NCBI GenBank assembly: GCA_023382265.1 | Contig: JAMCPX010000028.1 | Span: 1-58,301, forward strand | DNA: 58,301 nt | Source: Deltaproteobacteria bacterium | GTDB lineage: Bacteria; JAMCPX01 | Direction: 5' to 3' | Part shown: positions 7,128 to 15,740 of the stretch, piece after piece | Layout of the letters: every line of letters starts with the position of its first letter | How positions within the stretch are numbered: position 1 is the stretch's first letter | The notes under the pieces: generated by a model | The model's input: only the letters and a program-made list of their open reading frames with translations | Database searches by the model: none | Told to the model about the DNA's origin: nothing | Program-made: the position numbers and the translations under genes

Positions 7128-9038
7128 ATGATAAATATTATCTTTGAAAACAAGAACTATTCAATAGAGCAAGGAATCACTATAAAAGATTTCTTGAAAA
7201 GTATTGATAAATTATCAGATAAGATTGTAATTGCTAAACTCAATGACGGTTATGTTGATATTTCACATCAATTATCTGAAGATAATGGAGTTCTAAAACC
7301 GGTTACCATTGATGAGCCTGAGGGTATAGAAGCACTAAGGCACTCTGCATCGCATTTAATGGCACAGGCAATAAAACAGCTTTTCCCTGATGCGGTACTT
7401 GCCATAGGACCCGCCATTGAGGATGGATTTTATTATGATGTTTCTATTCCAACACCGTTCACTACTCAGGAGCTTGAAAAGATTGAAGAACGCATGAAGA
7501 AGCTCGCAGAACAGGATATTCCTATAGAACGTATTGAACTTACGAAACCCGAGGCGCAGAAGCTGTTTTCAGAAAAGAAAGAACATTATAAACTCGAACT
7601 GCTCAAAGAGATTGAAGGCAAACCGTCTGTATATAAGCAAGGTGATTTTGTTGATCTTTGTAAAGGACCTCACGTACCGTCGACAGGTTATATCAAGACA
7701 TTTAAATTGCTTTCTACAGCAGGTGCTTACTGGAAGGGTGATGAACATAACGAAATGCTGAAAAGGATATATGGTATCGCATTTCCTGATAAGTCATCTT
7801 TAAAGACCTACCTTAATAATATCGAGGAAGCGAAAAAAAGGGATCATAGAAGACTCGGTAAAGAGCTTGATCTGTTTTCTATTGAAGATGAGATAGGTGC
7901 TGGGCTTGTTCTGTGGCATCCAAAGGGTGCAATATTACGTCAGATAATCGAGAATTACTGGAAGGAGCTTCATCTTGCATCAGGTTATGGGTTTGTTTAC
8001 ACCCCTCATATTGCAAAGCTGTCTTTGTGGGAAACAAGCGGGCATCTCGGGTTTTACAGAGAAAATATGTTTCCCGCAATGGAACTTGAGAATGTGGATT
8101 ACCAATTGAAGCCGATGAATTGTCCATTCCATATATCAATATACAAAACAGCCATGCGCAGCTATAGGGATTTGCCAATAAGATGGGCAGAGCTTGGGAC
8201 TGTGTATAGATTTGAGAGAACAGGGGTTATGCATGGACTTATGAGGGTAAGGGGGTTCACCCAGGATGATGCCCACATATTTGTAACACAGGAGCAGCTT
8301 CAGGATGAGATATTAAAGATCCTTAATCTGGCAATAGAATATTTAAAAAGGTTTGGATTTGATCGGTTTAATATTTATCTGTCAACAATGCCTGCAAAAC
8401 ACGTGGGTACGCTTGAGAACTGGGATAAGGCAGAATCGGCACTCAAAGGGGCGCTTGGGGAAAAGGGCTTGACATACAACGTAGATCCTGGAGAGGGCGT
8501 ATTTTATGGGCCCAAAATAGATATAAAAATAAAAGATGTACTCGGCAGGGAATGGCAGTGTTCTACAATCCAGATAGACTTTAATTTGCCGGAAAGATTT
8601 GATGTAGACTACACTGGAGATGATAACAAAAAGCACAGGGTAGTGATGATCCACAGGGCAATAATGGGATCACTTGAAAGATTTATAGGTGTTCTTATAG
8701 AACATTACGGCGGAGATTTTCCATTCTGGCTTGCACCAGTTCAGGTAAAGGTAATCGCTATAAACACAAGAAATGTTGATTATTCAAAGAGAATAGTGTT
8801 AAAGCTTAAGAATATGGGCATAAGAGTAGAAGAGGATTACAGGGAAGAAACGCTTTCTCATAAAATTAGAGAGGCAACTGTTGAAAAGGTTCCTTATGTT
8901 TTTGTAATCGGTGATAGAGAAGAACAGACAAATACTGTAAATATAAGAAAGAAGAAAGATGCAGGGCAAATAACAATGAATGTTGAAGAGATTTCAGAAA
9001 TGCTTCATACGAAAAATATAGAAAAGGAGAATATATAG
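7128..9038 (+). CDS. thrS: Threonyl-tRNA synthetase
   Basis: Full-length ThrS (636 residues), which charges tRNA-Thr in the cytosol. Domains in order: TGS domain (about 1-62), editing domain with HxxxH (His72, His76) and a later CKGPHV motif, class II catalytic core (about 240-530) with MNCPFH carrying the zinc-ligand Cys, and the C-terminal anticodon-binding domain. It is first in the block thrS-infC-rpmI-rplT-pheS-pheT-ihfA, a widespread bacterial order. Its stop codon overlaps the unusual AUA start of infC, so the two are translationally coupled. The ATG at 7128 fits the TGS start. Confidence 0.98.
   Translation: MINIIFENKNYSIEQGITIKDFLKSIDKLSDKIVIAKLNDGYVDISHQLSEDNGVLKPVTIDEPEGIEALRHSASHLMAQAIKQLFPDAVLAIGPAIEDGFYYDVSIPTPFTTQELEKIEERMKKLAEQDIPIERIELTKPEAQKLFSEKKEHYKLELLKEIEGKPSVYKQGDFVDLCKGPHVPSTGYIKTFKLLSTAGAYWKGDEHNEMLKRIYGIAFPDKSSLKTYLNNIEEAKKRDHRRLGKELDLFSIEDEIGAGLVLWHPKGAILRQIIENYWKELHLASGYGFVYTPHIAKLSLWETSGHLGFYRENMFPAMELENVDYQLKPMNCPFHISIYKTAMRSYRDLPIRWAELGTVYRFERTGVMHGLMRVRGFTQDDAHIFVTQEQLQDEILKILNLAIEYLKRFGFDRFNIYLSTMPAKHVGTLENWDKAESALKGALGEKGLTYNVDPGEGVFYGPKIDIKIKDVLGREWQCSTIQIDFNLPERFDVDYTGDDNKKHRVVMIHRAIMGSLERFIGVLIEHYGGDFPFWLAPVQVKVIAINTRNVDYSKRIVLKLKNMGIRVEEDYREETLSHKIREATVEKVPYVFVIGDREEQTNTVNIRKKKDAGQITMNVEEISEMLHTKNIEKENI
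9024..9037 (+). promoter_or_regulatory. Ribosome binding site and AUA start of infC
   Basis: AAGGAG (9024-9029), a 5-base spacer, then ATA (9035-9037), in frame with the conserved N-terminus of IF3. The ATA overlaps the thrS stop TAG (9036-9038). IF3 rejects non-AUG starts, so a non-canonical start on infC gives negative autoregulation, as known for AUU in Escherichia coli. The first in-frame ATG (9119) would delete 28 conserved residues. Confidence 0.8.
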
Positions 9039-9544
9039 AAAAGGAACTTAAATATAATAATAAAATCCAGGCAAGAGAGGTTTTACTTATAGATGCAAGC
9101 GGTACACAGCTTGGTAAAATGCCTTTATATCAGGCAATCTCAATTGCAGAACAGGTAGGTTTAGATGTCGTAGAGGTTTCCCCGAATAGTAGTCCACCCG
9201 TTTGCAGATTGATGGATTTTGGGAAATATAAATATCAGTTAAAGAAAAAGAGCAAGGATTCGAAAAAGGGTCAAACCGTAATCAAAACAAAAGAAATAAA
9301 ATTAAGACCAACAACGGATGAGCATGATGTAAAGGTGAAAGTTGACAGAATAAAAAATTTTTTAAAGGATGGATATCGTATAAAAATAGGGATATTCTTA
9401 AAAGGCAGAGAGATGATGTATTCAGAAAGAGCATTTAAAATGCTAAATAATATAATAGGCGTACTTTCAGAAGAAGCCATGGTTTCTGAAACGCCAAAAC
9501 AAATGGGAAAAAGTATTTTTGCGATAGTATCGCCAAAGAGATAA
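9035..9544 (+). CDS. infC: Translation initiation factor IF-3, AUA start
   Basis: IF3 binds the 30S subunit, blocks premature 50S joining and checks the start codon. From the ATA at 9035 the protein has 169 residues, close to the family norm. The N-domain has the classic pattern NNKIQAREVLLIDASGTQLG, followed by PLYQAISIAEQVGLDVVEVSP, a linker, and the C-domain with KEIKLRPTTDEHDVKVK. The conserved N-terminal residues lie upstream of the first ATG (9119), so that ATG cannot be the real start. A good Shine-Dalgarno sequence supports ATA. The gene sits between thrS (4-base overlap) and rpmI, and is probably autoregulated through its start codon. Confidence 0.93.
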   Translation: MEKELKYNNKIQAREVLLIDASGTQLGKMPLYQAISIAEQVGLDVVEVSPNSSPPVCRLMDFGKYKYQLKKKSKDSKKGQTVIKTKEIKLRPTTDEHDVKVKVDRIKNFLKDGYRIKIGIFLKGREMMYSERAFKMLNNIIGVLSEEAMVSETPKQMGKSIFAIVSPKR

Positions 9545-9568
9545 AAGGATTTTTTTAGGAGGATTTGA

Positions 9569-9766
9569 ATGCCGAAGATTAAAACAAAATCAGGTGCAAA
9601 GAAGCGTTTTTCTATTACAGGAACCGGTAAGATAAGAGTAAAAGGAGCAGGTAGAAGACATATACTTGAACATAAAACAAGTGCGCAGAAAAAGCGATTG
9701 AAAAAGTATATCATACTTTCCGGTTCTATTAAAAAGCAGGTTAAAAGATTGATTCCAACAATGTAG
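9569..9766 (+). CDS. rpmI: 50S ribosomal protein L35 (bL35)
   Basis: The 65-residue, very basic protein begins [14 protein letters not shown], the standard bL35 start, with [14 protein letters not shown] in the middle and KRLIPTM at the end. AGGAGG just upstream of the ATG gives a strong ribosome binding site. bL35 is a late-assembling protein of the large subunit. It lies between infC and rplT as in most bacteria; in Escherichia coli this pair is repressed by L20 binding its own mRNA. I saw no clear leader structure here. Confidence 0.97.
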   Translation: MPKIKTKSGAKKRFSITGTGKIRVKGAGRRHILEHKTSAQKKRLKKYIILSGSIKKQVKRLIPTM

Positions 9767-9802
9767 TAATGATAACTACATGACGATTAAAGAGGTGAAG
9801 AA

Positions 9803-10162
9803 ATGAGAGTAAAAAAGGGAGTAACAGCAAGGAAAAGGCATAAAAAATACCTTAAACTTGCCAAAGGCTACTGGGGCAGAAAACATTTGATATTTAAAAC
9901 AGCCAAAGAAGCTGTCGATAAAGCACTTAAGTACAGCTACAGAGATAGAAGGGCGCGCAAACGTGATTTCAGAGCATTATGGATTATAAGAATCAATGCA
10001 GCGGTAAGAGAATTCAATATGAGCTACAGTAAATTCATGGCCGGCTTGAACAAGGCAGGTATTGTTGTTAACAGAAAGATGCTTGCAGAGCTTGCTGTCA
10101 ACAAGCCTGCGGCTTTTCAAAAGCTTGTTGAGTCATCAAAAAAGGCTCAGGGTATAGCATGA
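9803..10162 (+). CDS. rplT: 50S ribosomal protein L20 (bL20)
   Basis: The 119-residue basic protein has the typical L20 start [15 protein letters not shown], then [25 protein letters not shown] and [16 protein letters not shown]. It binds 23S rRNA early in large-subunit assembly and in many bacteria represses the rpmI-rplT mRNA. AGAGGTG lies just before the ATG. It is 36 bases after rpmI, and pheS follows after 3 bases. Confidence 0.98.
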   Translation: MRVKKGVTARKRHKKYLKLAKGYWGRKHLIFKTAKEAVDKALKYSYRDRRARKRDFRALWIIRINAAVREFNMSYSKFMAGLNKAGIVVNRKMLAELAVNKPAAFQKLVESSKKAQGIA

Positions 10163-10165
10163 TCT

Positions 10166-11197
10166 ATGACTACCCTCAAGGAACTGATTGATAAGCTTGA
10201 TAGTATTGGAAGTGACGCAGAGCAGGCATTATTAGCAATAGAAAACCTCGAACAGCTCGAGTCGTTTAGAATAAAATATCTTGGAAGGTCATCTGGTGCA
10301 TTAACAGCTCTTTTCAAGCAGATGTCTGGGCTTACTGACGAAGAAATGCCCGTTTTCGGTAAAAAGGCAAATCAATTAAAACAGTTTATACAGAGCCTTT
10401 ACGAAGATAGGCATGAGCTTATAACACATAAACTTGATGGGGAAAGTGATTTGCCTTCTATAGATATTACCCTTCCGGGAAGGTCAATAAGAAAAGGGCA
10501 TACCCATCCAATAACAAAGGCCATGAATGAGATCATATCCATATTTACATCAATGGGTTTTCAGACTGTTGATGGTCCCGAGATAGAGCTTGATTACTAT
10601 AATTTTGAGGCACTTAATATGCCTAAAGAACATCCGGCAAGAGACATGCAGGATACTTTTTATTTTCCGGACGGCTTTCTTTTAAGAACGCAAACGTCAC
10701 CCGTACAGATAAGAACGATGGAGACGAAAAAACCTCCTGTGAGTGTAATCGCACCGGGCAGGGTATTCAGAAGGGATTGGGATATAACACATACACCCAT
10801 GTTTCATCAGGTGGAAGGATTGCTTGTTGATAATGGTATAAGTATGGCTAATTTAAAAGGCGTTCTTGAGGAATTTCTTATAGGTTTTTTTGGAAAGGAT
10901 ACAAAGGTAAGGTTTAGACCAAGCTATTTTCCCTTCACAGAGCCAAGCGTAGAAGTTGATATAGGCTGTTTACTCTGTAATGGGGATGGATGCAGGGTAT
11001 GCAAAGGAACGGGCTGGCTTGAAGTACTCGGCGCCGGTATGGTGCATCCGGAGGTTTTGAGAAGGGTTAAGTATGACGCATCAACCTACACAGGGTTTGC
11101 ATTTGGTATGGGGGTGGAAAGACTTGCCATGCTTAAATACAATATCAATGATCTTAGATTATTTTTTGAAAATGATTTAAGGTTTTTGAGACAATAA
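10166..11197 (+). CDS. pheS: Phenylalanyl-tRNA synthetase alpha subunit
   Basis: The 343-residue alpha subunit of the heterotetrameric enzyme. An N-terminal coiled coil (about 1-95) binds tRNA, and a class II catalytic core follows. Visible landmarks are GFQTVDGPEIE, NMPKEHPARDMQDTFY, the motif 2 region GRVFRRDWDITHTPMFHQVEG, a four-Cys segment CLLCNGDGCRVC near 268-279 seen in many bacterial PheS proteins, and the motif 3 region GFAFGMGVERLAML. The gene is 3 bases after rplT and 1 base before pheT. No clear ribosome binding site precedes the ATG, so coupling to rplT is likely. Confidence 0.98.
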   Translation: MTTLKELIDKLDSIGSDAEQALLAIENLEQLESFRIKYLGRSSGALTALFKQMSGLTDEEMPVFGKKANQLKQFIQSLYEDRHELITHKLDGESDLPSIDITLPGRSIRKGHTHPITKAMNEIISIFTSMGFQTVDGPEIELDYYNFEALNMPKEHPARDMQDTFYFPDGFLLRTQTSPVQIRTMETKKPPVSVIAPGRVFRRDWDITHTPMFHQVEGLLVDNGISMANLKGVLEEFLIGFFGKDTKVRFRPSYFPFTEPSVEVDIGCLLCNGDGCRVCKGTGWLEVLGAGMVHPEVLRRVKYDASTYTGFAFGMGVERLAMLKYNINDLRLFFENDLRFLRQ

Positions 11198-11198
11198 A

Positions 11199-13586
11199 AT
11201 GCTTTATTCTTATAATTGGATCAAAAAATTCTTAAATAAAATACCGCCTGTCGGTGACATTTCAAATAGACTAACCATGTCGGGGTTTGAGGTAGAGTCT
11301 GTAGAAAGATTATTTGGAGATTTAAAAGGTATTGTTACCGCAGTTGTAAATGGGGTAAAGCCGCATCCATCCGATAAAAATCTATCTGTTGTAAATGTTT
11401 CTGCAGGAGAGCATGAATTTATAACAGTTACGGGTGCAAAAGGAATTACGCAGGGAATGATTGTTGCCTACGCGCAGCCAGGGTCTGTTGTTGCAAATAA
11501 AAAAACAATTTTAGAACTGAACATTAAGGGCGTAAAATCAGCGGGCATGATCATCTCGGAGGATGAACTTGGAATATTTGAAGCTAAAAGAGAAATTATT
11601 ATATTTGATAAAGCAGTAAAGCCCGGGTTGGATGTAAAATCCGTGCTTGAACTTGATGACTGGGTACTGGATGTGGCAGTAATGCCCAATAGATCTGATG
11701 TTCTAAGCCATTTTGGTATAGCCAGGGAGATTGCGACCATATTTCATTTGAATGTGATACAGCCTTCGTTTGAACTTGATACTATTAGTTATAATAAAGA
11801 GAATAAACCCATTGATGTTGAGGTTGAAAATCCTGATGATTGTCCAAGATACGCTATCAGGTTTCTTTCGGATGTAAAGATCGCACAATCACCTTTATGG
11901 CTAAGGCTTATACTTGGTAAGATCAAGCAGAAGCCTATAAATAATGTTGTTGATATAACAAACTATGTAATGTTCGCAATAGGACAACCTTTACATGCAT
12001 TTGATGGCGAAAAGGTGCATGGTGGAAAGATTATAGTAAGGCGTGCAAAGAATGAAAAATTGATTACACTTGATGGGGTGGAGCGTATACTTACCGATCA
12101 ATCCCTTGTCATAGCAGACGATTCTAAACCTGTTGCAATAGCAGGTATAATGGGTGGAGCTATCAGCGGTATAACAGAGAATACGCGGTATGTGCTTCTT
12201 GAAAGTGCATTATTTGATTCCGGACTTGTAAGAACAACAGGCAGAAATCTTGGTTTATCTACAGAAGCCGGATACAGATTTGAAAGGGGTGTTGACTCAA
12301 ACCTTCCAAGGCTTGCATCGGATATGGCATCTTACCTTGTATCGGGATTGGCAGGTGCAAAGGTTTACAGGCTTGTAGATAGTTACAAAAAAAGATACAA
12401 GAAGCGCAGAGTTACTACTACAATACAGGTATTAGGGAGATTGATAGGCATTCAGCTTAACATTAAAACCGTACAATCGGTTTTAAGATCCATACACTGT
12501 GATGTTAATAGGATTCGTGCAAATACGCTGTCTATAGAACCGCCGTCATTCAGGCTTGATCTTAAGGAGTCTGCTGATTTTTCGGAGGAGATTGCAAGGC
12601 TTATAGGTTATGAGAAGATACCATCTGTTTTACCTTTAAAGGCTGCCGCTAATGTTGCACCTCCACTGCCTTATAAATATATAAATATTATCAAAGAAAG
12701 GCTTTTATCTATGGGTTTTGATGAGGTGATCAATTACAGTTTTTATAGCGATACGGATCACAGTATTGTTGGAGGAGATGCTTTAAGGCTTACAAATCCG
12801 CTTAATGAACAAACAACAAATATGCGTAAAAACTTGATACCGCTATTGATCAAAAACACGCAGTTTAATCTTTTCAGGCAGATAGAAGATCAGAAATTAT
12901 TTGAGATAGGGAATGTTTATTTTAAACAGGCAGGAAAATATGTAGAGGAATTACACCTGGCGGGAACTATAACTGGAAATCGTTATCCTTTGCACTGGGC
13001 TTTTAAAAGCGAGCATACCGACATATTTGATTCTATTGGTATAGTCGAAGACATTATGAATGTCCTTGGTTTTAACGATAAAATAACTAAAGAAAAAACA
13101 TCTCATAATTTTCTTAACGATGATTCGGTGTTGTTTAGTTATAACAATATGAATATCGGATATGCAGGCGGACTGACGAATGACTTGCTTGATAAGTATG
13201 ATATAAAACAAAAAGTTTTTGTCTTTGATGTATCACTTGACCATATATTAATGAATGTAAAACCAGAAACGAGATACAGAGAGGTCCCTAAGTATCCTCA
13301 TATAGTAAGGGATCTTTCAATCGTAAAACCCGTTTCTCTTACCTCGGCTAAAATTATAAATGGGATTAAATCACTTGGTATTGATTTACTTATTGATATT
13401 TCTCCTTTTGATCTGTATATTGACAATAAGGATATATCAAAGCATAGTATAACCTATAGGTTTATTTTTAGGGCTGAGGATAGAACATTAAAAGATGAAG
13501 AAGTTGATTTATATATGAAGACAATAATGAATCATGTTGTTAACCAATACGGTGTTAAGTTGAAGATTCAAGGAGGCATACTATGA
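11199..13586 (+). CDS. pheT: Phenylalanyl-tRNA synthetase beta subunit
   Basis: The 795-residue beta subunit. An OB-fold tRNA-binding domain (about 40-150), the B3/B4 editing domain with NNVVDITNYVMF and GQPLHAFD, the B5 domain, a catalytically inactive class II core, and the C-terminal FDX-ACB domain (about 700-795, with FRAEDRTLKDEEV) are all recognisable. Length is normal. It pairs with the alpha subunit one base upstream, and the last 4 bases overlap ihfA. No frameshift or missing domain was seen. Confidence 0.98.
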   Translation: MLYSYNWIKKFLNKIPPVGDISNRLTMSGFEVESVERLFGDLKGIVTAVVNGVKPHPSDKNLSVVNVSAGEHEFITVTGAKGITQGMIVAYAQPGSVVANKKTILELNIKGVKSAGMIISEDELGIFEAKREIIIFDKAVKPGLDVKSVLELDDWVLDVAVMPNRSDVLSHFGIAREIATIFHLNVIQPSFELDTISYNKENKPIDVEVENPDDCPRYAIRFLSDVKIAQSPLWLRLILGKIKQKPINNVVDITNYVMFAIGQPLHAFDGEKVHGGKIIVRRAKNEKLITLDGVERILTDQSLVIADDSKPVAIAGIMGGAISGITENTRYVLLESALFDSGLVRTTGRNLGLSTEAGYRFERGVDSNLPRLASDMASYLVSGLAGAKVYRLVDSYKKRYKKRRVTTTIQVLGRLIGIQLNIKTVQSVLRSIHCDVNRIRANTLSIEPPSFRLDLKESADFSEEIARLIGYEKIPSVLPLKAAANVAPPLPYKYINIIKERLLSMGFDEVINYSFYSDTDHSIVGGDALRLTNPLNEQTTNMRKNLIPLLIKNTQFNLFRQIEDQKLFEIGNVYFKQAGKYVEELHLAGTITGNRYPLHWAFKSEHTDIFDSIGIVEDIMNVLGFNDKITKEKTSHNFLNDDSVLFSYNNMNIGYAGGLTNDLLDKYDIKQKVFVFDVSLDHILMNVKPETRYREVPKYPHIVRDLSIVKPVSLTSAKIINGIKSLGIDLLIDISPFDLYIDNKDISKHSITYRFIFRAEDRTLKDEEVDLYMKTIMNHVVNQYGVKLKIQGGIL

Positions 13587-13900
13587 CAGTAACCAAGGCA
13601 GATCTTGCAGAACTCATATATCAAAATATAGGATTTGCAAAAAAGGATGCTGCGGATTTGGTAGATACCTTTTTCAACCTTATAAAAGAAGCAATGATTA
13701 AAGAAGAGCAGGTAAAAATAAAAGGTATCGGAACTTTTTATACACGCTCAAAAAGGGCAAGGAAGGGTAGAAATCCTAAAACAAATGAATCCTTAACGAT
13801 CTCGGCCAGAAAGGTTGTATCTTATAAAGCAGGAACCTCTCTCAAGAAGCTGCTAAAAGTAAATAAAAAAAATAAAACAGCTCCACATGACGGAGACTGA
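13583..13900 (+). CDS. ihfA: Integration host factor alpha-type DNA-bending protein
   Basis: The 105-residue HU/IHF-family protein starts MTVTKADLAELIYQ and carries the DNA-intercalating arm GRNPKTNE followed by ISARKVVSYKAG, an arrangement nearer IhfA than HU. The fold is two helices, a beta saddle and the arm. It bends DNA and helps sigma-54 promoters and recombination; a sigma-54 activator, pilR, is in this window. The ATG overlaps the pheT stop by 4 bases, and pheT-ihfA is a conserved pair in proteobacteria. The last dozen residues are Lys-rich and extend past the usual end. Confidence 0.93.
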   Translation: MTVTKADLAELIYQNIGFAKKDAADLVDTFFNLIKEAMIKEEQVKIKGIGTFYTRSKRARKGRNPKTNESLTISARKVVSYKAGTSLKKLLKVNKKNKTAPHDGD

Positions 13901-14231
13901 ACTTAAAGGTAAGGAGTACTATAGAATCGGTGAAGTTAGCAAGTTAACCGATGTAAAAGACTATATTATTCGTTACTGGGTTTCAGAACTTCCATCTATA
14001 AAACCCATAGTAACCCCAACAGGATACAGACTTTTTAAAAAAAATGATATTGAAATTATAAGAACGTTGAAACGTTTGATATATGATGATGGGCTGACCC
14101 TTGAGGGTGCAAAAAAAAGATTATTCTCAGATAAGGATGAGCAGAAAGAGCAAAAGATGAAACAGTTGAAAAACATACTTAATACTGTTAAACAAAATTT
14201 GATGGAGCTTAAGCACAGGCTTGATACATAA
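13887..14231 (+). CDS. MerR-family transcriptional regulator
   Basis: This 114-residue protein has an N-terminal MerR winged helix: YYRIGEVSKLTDVKDYIIRYW with the wing TPTGYRLF and helix IEIIRTLKRLIYDDGLTLEGAKKRL. A short coiled-coil tail (about 85-114) follows with no effector-binding domain or metal-binding cysteines. Such short MerR proteins often follow ihfA in delta-proteobacterial genomes; their targets are unknown. The gene overlaps ihfA by 14 bases and precedes tRNA-Pro by 6 bases, so the tRNA may be processed from this transcript. Confidence 0.85.
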   Translation: MTETELKGKEYYRIGEVSKLTDVKDYIIRYWVSELPSIKPIVTPTGYRLFKKNDIEIIRTLKRLIYDDGLTLEGAKKRLFSDKDEQKEQKMKQLKNILNTVKQNLMELKHRLDT

Positions 14232-14237
14232 TTATGT

Positions 14238-14312
14238 CGGGGCGTGGCGCAGTTTGGCTAGCGCACTCGCTTGGGGTGCGAGAGGCCGCCCGTTCGAATC
14301 GGGTCGCCCCGA
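14238..14312 (+). tRNA. tRNA-Pro (anticodon GGG)
   Basis: The acceptor CGGGGCG pairs with CGCCCCG, the D stem is GCGC/GCGC, the anticodon stem CTCGC/GCGAG encloses loop TTGGGGT (anticodon GGG), and the T stem GCCCG/CGGGT encloses TTCGAAT. CCA is not encoded, unlike the two valine tRNAs. It reads CCC and CCU codons. The surE ATG follows 15 bases later. Confidence 0.95.
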
Positions 14313-14327
14313 TAGCTGGATTCTTTG

Positions 14328-15077
14328 ATGACCGTTAATATCCTTGTAACCAATGATGATGGTGTTTATTCAAATGGTATAAAGTCGCTTGCTCATGAGA
14401 TGAGCAAGATTGGCAATGTTTATGTAGTAGCGCCTTTGACAGAAAAAAGTGCAACAAGCCATTCTTTAACGCTTCACAGGCCCTTAAGGGTCAAGCAGAT
14501 AAATAAACACTCGGTATATGCTGTTAATGGAACTCCAACAGATTGTGTAAACCTCGCGATCAACGGGCTTTTAAAAATAAAAACGGATATTATCATATCG
14601 GGAATAAATATTGGCCCGAATCTGGCGGACGATATTACATATTCAGGTACTGTAGCAGCGGCAATTGAAGGCACGTTACAGGGCATACCTTCAATAGCTA
14701 TCTCGGTAGCTGGAAGAAAAAAAATATATTTTAAACCTGCACAAGATGTTGCTAATAAACTTATAAGAAAGGTGCTTAAAAACGGTTTGCCTGAAAATGT
14801 ATTCTTAAATGTTAACGTACCCAACATACCTTCGAACAAGATCATGGGCTACAGATATACGCGTCTCGGCAAAAGACGTTACGGTGAACCGATTGTAGAA
14901 AAGGCAGATCCGAGAGGAGAAAAATATTACTGGATAGGCGGTGATGTGCTTGGAGACACGCCTGTTGAGAATTCCGACATAAAGGCTGTGGAGCACGGTT
15001 ATATATCTATTACACCAATCAAGCTTGATCTTACCGATTATAATTTTTTGGTACATTTGCTAAACTGGAGGCTGTGA
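14328..15077 (+). CDS. surE: 5'-nucleotidase / survival protein SurE
   Basis: SurE dephosphorylates nucleoside monophosphates and other phosphate esters and is linked to stationary-phase survival. The 249-residue protein starts MTVNILVTNDDGVYSNG, in which the adjacent Asp10 and Asp11 bind the metal. Other landmarks are YVVAPLTEKSATSHSLT, VNGTPTDCVNLAI and SGINIGPNLADDITYSGTV. I chose the ATG at 14328 over a TTG three bases earlier because it fits the family start. It is followed directly by pcm, giving the surE-pcm-nlpD order known from Escherichia coli. Confidence 0.97.
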   Translation: MTVNILVTNDDGVYSNGIKSLAHEMSKIGNVYVVAPLTEKSATSHSLTLHRPLRVKQINKHSVYAVNGTPTDCVNLAINGLLKIKTDIIISGINIGPNLADDITYSGTVAAAIEGTLQGIPSIAISVAGRKKIYFKPAQDVANKLIRKVLKNGLPENVFLNVNVPNIPSNKIMGYRYTRLGKRRYGEPIVEKADPRGEKYYWIGGDVLGDTPVENSDIKAVEHGYISITPIKLDLTDYNFLVHLLNWRL

Positions 15078-15740
15078 TTGAAACTAGATTCCGGCAATCA
15101 TGCTTTATCATACGGCAGAGAGAAGATGGTTCAGGAGCAGTTGATCAATAGAGGTATCAAAACAAAAAGGGTGATAGATGCATTTAAAAAGGTTCCCCGG
15201 CATTTGTTCATAGAGGACGGACTTATCTATCAGGCGTATAGCGATCATCCTTTACCGATAAGTGAAGGGCAAACCATATCTCAGCCTTATATTGCTGCTC
15301 TTATGACAGAATATCTTAAACCTGAATGCGATGATACTATACTTGAAATAGGTACCGGATCCGGTTATCAAACAGCAATACTTGCAGAACTATCCTTGAA
15401 GGTTTACTCCGTAGAACGGATTGGCAGTATTGCATCGAATGCAAGGAAGCTTCTGGATAAACTTGGGTATCATAATGTAATGATTATTATTGGAGATGGG
15501 ACAAAGGGTTTTCAAGAAAAGGCTCCTTATGATGGTATTATAGTAACTGCGGCAGCACCAGATATCCCAGAGCCATTTCTTCAACAGTTGAAAGATGGAG
15601 GCAGAATTATTATACCTGTCGGAGATGAGTATTCTCAAACGCTTGTAAGGATAACTAAAAATGGCAGGGATTTTAATAGAGAAGAACTCAATGCATGCAG
15701 GTTTGTTAAGTTAATAGGTGAATATGGCTGGAAGGCATAA
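15078..15740 (+). CDS. pcm: Protein-L-isoaspartate O-methyltransferase, TTG start
   Basis: Pcm methylates isoaspartate in aged proteins, starting their repair. The 220-residue protein has REKMVQEQLINRGI, VPRHLFIEDGLIYQAY, SEGQTISQPYIAALM and the SAM motif EIGTGSGYQTAILAEL. The start is a TTG directly after the surE stop, with GGAGG six bases upstream; the first in-frame ATG (15126) would cut into the conserved REKMVQEQ segment. It overlaps the nlpD-like gene by a few codons, so surE, pcm and the peptidase gene are coupled. Confidence 0.95.
   Translation: MKLDSGNHALSYGREKMVQEQLINRGIKTKRVIDAFKKVPRHLFIEDGLIYQAYSDHPLPISEGQTISQPYIAALMTEYLKPECDDTILEIGTGSGYQTAILAELSLKVYSVERIGSIASNARKLLDKLGYHNVMIIIGDGTKGFQEKAPYDGIIVTAAAPDIPEPFLQQLKDGGRIIIPVGDEYSQTLVRITKNGRDFNREELNACRFVKLIGEYGWKA

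Noticed and set aside
9119-9121. ATG as start of infC
   Set aside because: Conserved IF3 residues NNKIQARE lie upstream, so this is an internal Met.
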